Assembly: GCA_013350335.1 (NCBI GenBank) | Contig: CM023542.1 | Location: 7,984,025 to 8,048,024 of the forward strand | From: Chimonanthus salicifolius | Lineage: Eukaryota; Streptophyta; Magnoliopsida; Laurales; Calycanthaceae | DNA length: 64,000 nt | Reading direction: 5' to 3' | Part shown: positions 62,493 through 64,000 of the stretch, piece after piece | How the letters are laid out: each line of letters starts with the position of its first letter | How positions within the stretch are numbered: position 1 is the first letter of the stretch | Program-made: the position numbers and the translations under genes | Notes under the pieces: model-generated | The model's database searches: none | The model's input: only the letters and a program-made list of their open reading frames with translations | Told to the model about the DNA's origin: nothing

Positions 62493-64000
62493 GACTTCAC
62501 CTATCTCAAATAAAACAACTGAAGTCCTCGCTTTTGCAACTGAGTTATTTCAAATCTGGAATCATTGAATCACAACACTTCCATTAGTTAATCATCATAG
62601 TAGGCATGCACCCAGTTCCTACAACTCCAATTGACAAGAACAACAACAACAATAATAACAATAGTAGTAGTAATAGTAATTAACTTAAATGAGGATTCTA
62701 TCAAAAATCAACTTAAATCGACACTCTAAACATACTTTTAGAGGCCACAAAAATTTAATGGTGCCTTGGAATAGGTTTAACTCAGAGTTGAATTTAACTA
62801 CTAATGGGTGAAACTGGGTAGATATCAAATTCATTCGTGTAAGGATAAAGGGAAAAGAAGAGGAAGGGACATAAATGTGGGCTAATATAAGTGCTCACCA
62901 AGTTCTGATTTCTGAATGTATAGGCCATAGGGTCCTTAACATCTAATTTCCCATATATACGCAAGATAAATTGCACAATGGGGCAATGATTGACGAAACG
63001 CTCCTTTTTACTGATTTAAAGTTCCAACGGTAAGGTTGCTAGTTGTTTTTTAAGTAGGTTGGCTTGCTTGTCTTGAATGCGAGCTTACTTTTTATGCCCT
63101 GTTACCAGGTCCTACCTGGGATGTTTCTGTTGTAACGAATGGCCTTGGGATGAACCCTTTGATTTAAAATATCAATAGATATATAAGAAATACCACCTGA
63201 TATTTGTTGATTTTCAGCATATCAGCTGAATAATAATTAATACAAAATAGTTTCGGATTCTCTACGGCCAAAAATATTGACAGATAAACCAAAATATTTT
63301 CAATCCTGTTCTTTATTAAGGCTAAGGATGCCAATGGGTATCAAGAACTTCTGAACTGGGTCAAAGTCAATGGATAGGAGGTGCAAGTCAGGTGGGCTGG
63401 GTTGGGCCTCGAGGCAATTTGCGCTAGAGGTTTCATTTTAATTATAGAACCCAAACTTAGATCGGGTTAATACAAGCTTCAATTATTTTAAATGATCTTG
63501 AGTCCTCGAATACAAATGAGGATACAACAGGCCTTCAAGTTTTTGAGCCTTTCTTTAATTTACTCTCTCTCCTGTTCTTTCCTAATGCTATTCCAATATT
63601 TCTAATGGGTTATTTTAGGTTTCATAAAAGCTTGTCTCACATATGCATATGGATGAGTCCAAATTTTATTTAAGAGTGTAGATGGCAAGCGGGGGATTTG
63701 ACTCAATTTATATTGGGGATTAGGTTGAACTTAGAATTTGGATGATTAAGATATTAAACAATTTTAAACAAAGGTTGAGATATAGATTAAAATATCATAA
63801 ATATTTGTTAAGATGAATATATAACATAGAAATATATATTCCATATTGATAGGCCCTTGAATTTAAATTGTGCTTGATTATAAATTCAGGCTTTCAGGTT
63901 GGGTTGGGCCCTTAAAGTGGACGACCTATGACCGATCCAGTTTTAAATATCGCTATGTTTTAACCCAAATTGAACTCTTGGTACTGGACAAGCCAATTGA
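62493..64000. other. 5' flank of the coiled-coil gene
   Basis: No second gene is visible. A minus-strand TTGAGATAG before GTGAAGTC could be a 5'UTR intron acceptor just upstream of the ATG. About 63310-64000 has repeated (T)GGGTTGGG-type phrases suggesting decayed MITEs. Confidence 0.45.

Overview
This is nuclear DNA from a flowering plant. Protein-coding genes have GT-AG introns, and intergenic DNA and introns are AT-rich and full of plant-type transposons: LINE 3' ends, tRNA-derived SINEs, very short LTR elements, hAT-like MITEs and a Mutator-like element. All five recognised host genes belong to families shared by angiosperms. The large introns and TE nesting suggest a medium or large genome; a woody non-grass lineage is my guess and cannot be fixed from this window. 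There are no bacterial features, CRISPR arrays or convincing rRNA/tRNA genes.

Layout. 1-9,642 (-): an At4g19900-like alpha-1,4-glycosyltransferase, whose last exon lies beyond the left edge; its introns hold a SINE and several LINE remnants. 10,511-15,115: a complete Mutator-like element with a perfect 9-bp target duplication, 345-bp inverted repeats built of short tandem units, a run of about nine palindromic modules, and two minus-strand ORFs, one a plant transposon-protein gene with a single stop. 18,270-23,573 and 33,397-36,156 (both -): a tandem pair of DCD-domain genes, separated by promoter/5'UTR DNA, a miniature LTR element and a SINE. 36,800-40,330: LINE fragments, including an ORF1-only element. 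42,016-44,560: a nest of miniature LTR elements and hAT-like MITEs with many ATCGGCCGATA palindromes. 45,908-48,425 (+): a short PPR-like gene of the At1g62350 type. 49,845-53,550: repeat-rich, with two head-to-tail terminal-inverted-repeat elements, SINE remnants and two small MITEs. 55,070-62,492 (-): a seven-exon gene for a 1,461-aa coiled-coil protein with a C-terminal membrane anchor (PICC/PICL type).

The host genes do not form a pathway; they act at the Golgi/secretory system (glycosyltransferase), stress/cell-death signalling (DCD pair), probably an organelle (PPR-like) and the ER (coiled-coil protein). Exon borders were set by hand from reading frame, splice consensus and comparison of the two DCD paralogs; each exon set keeps one open frame.
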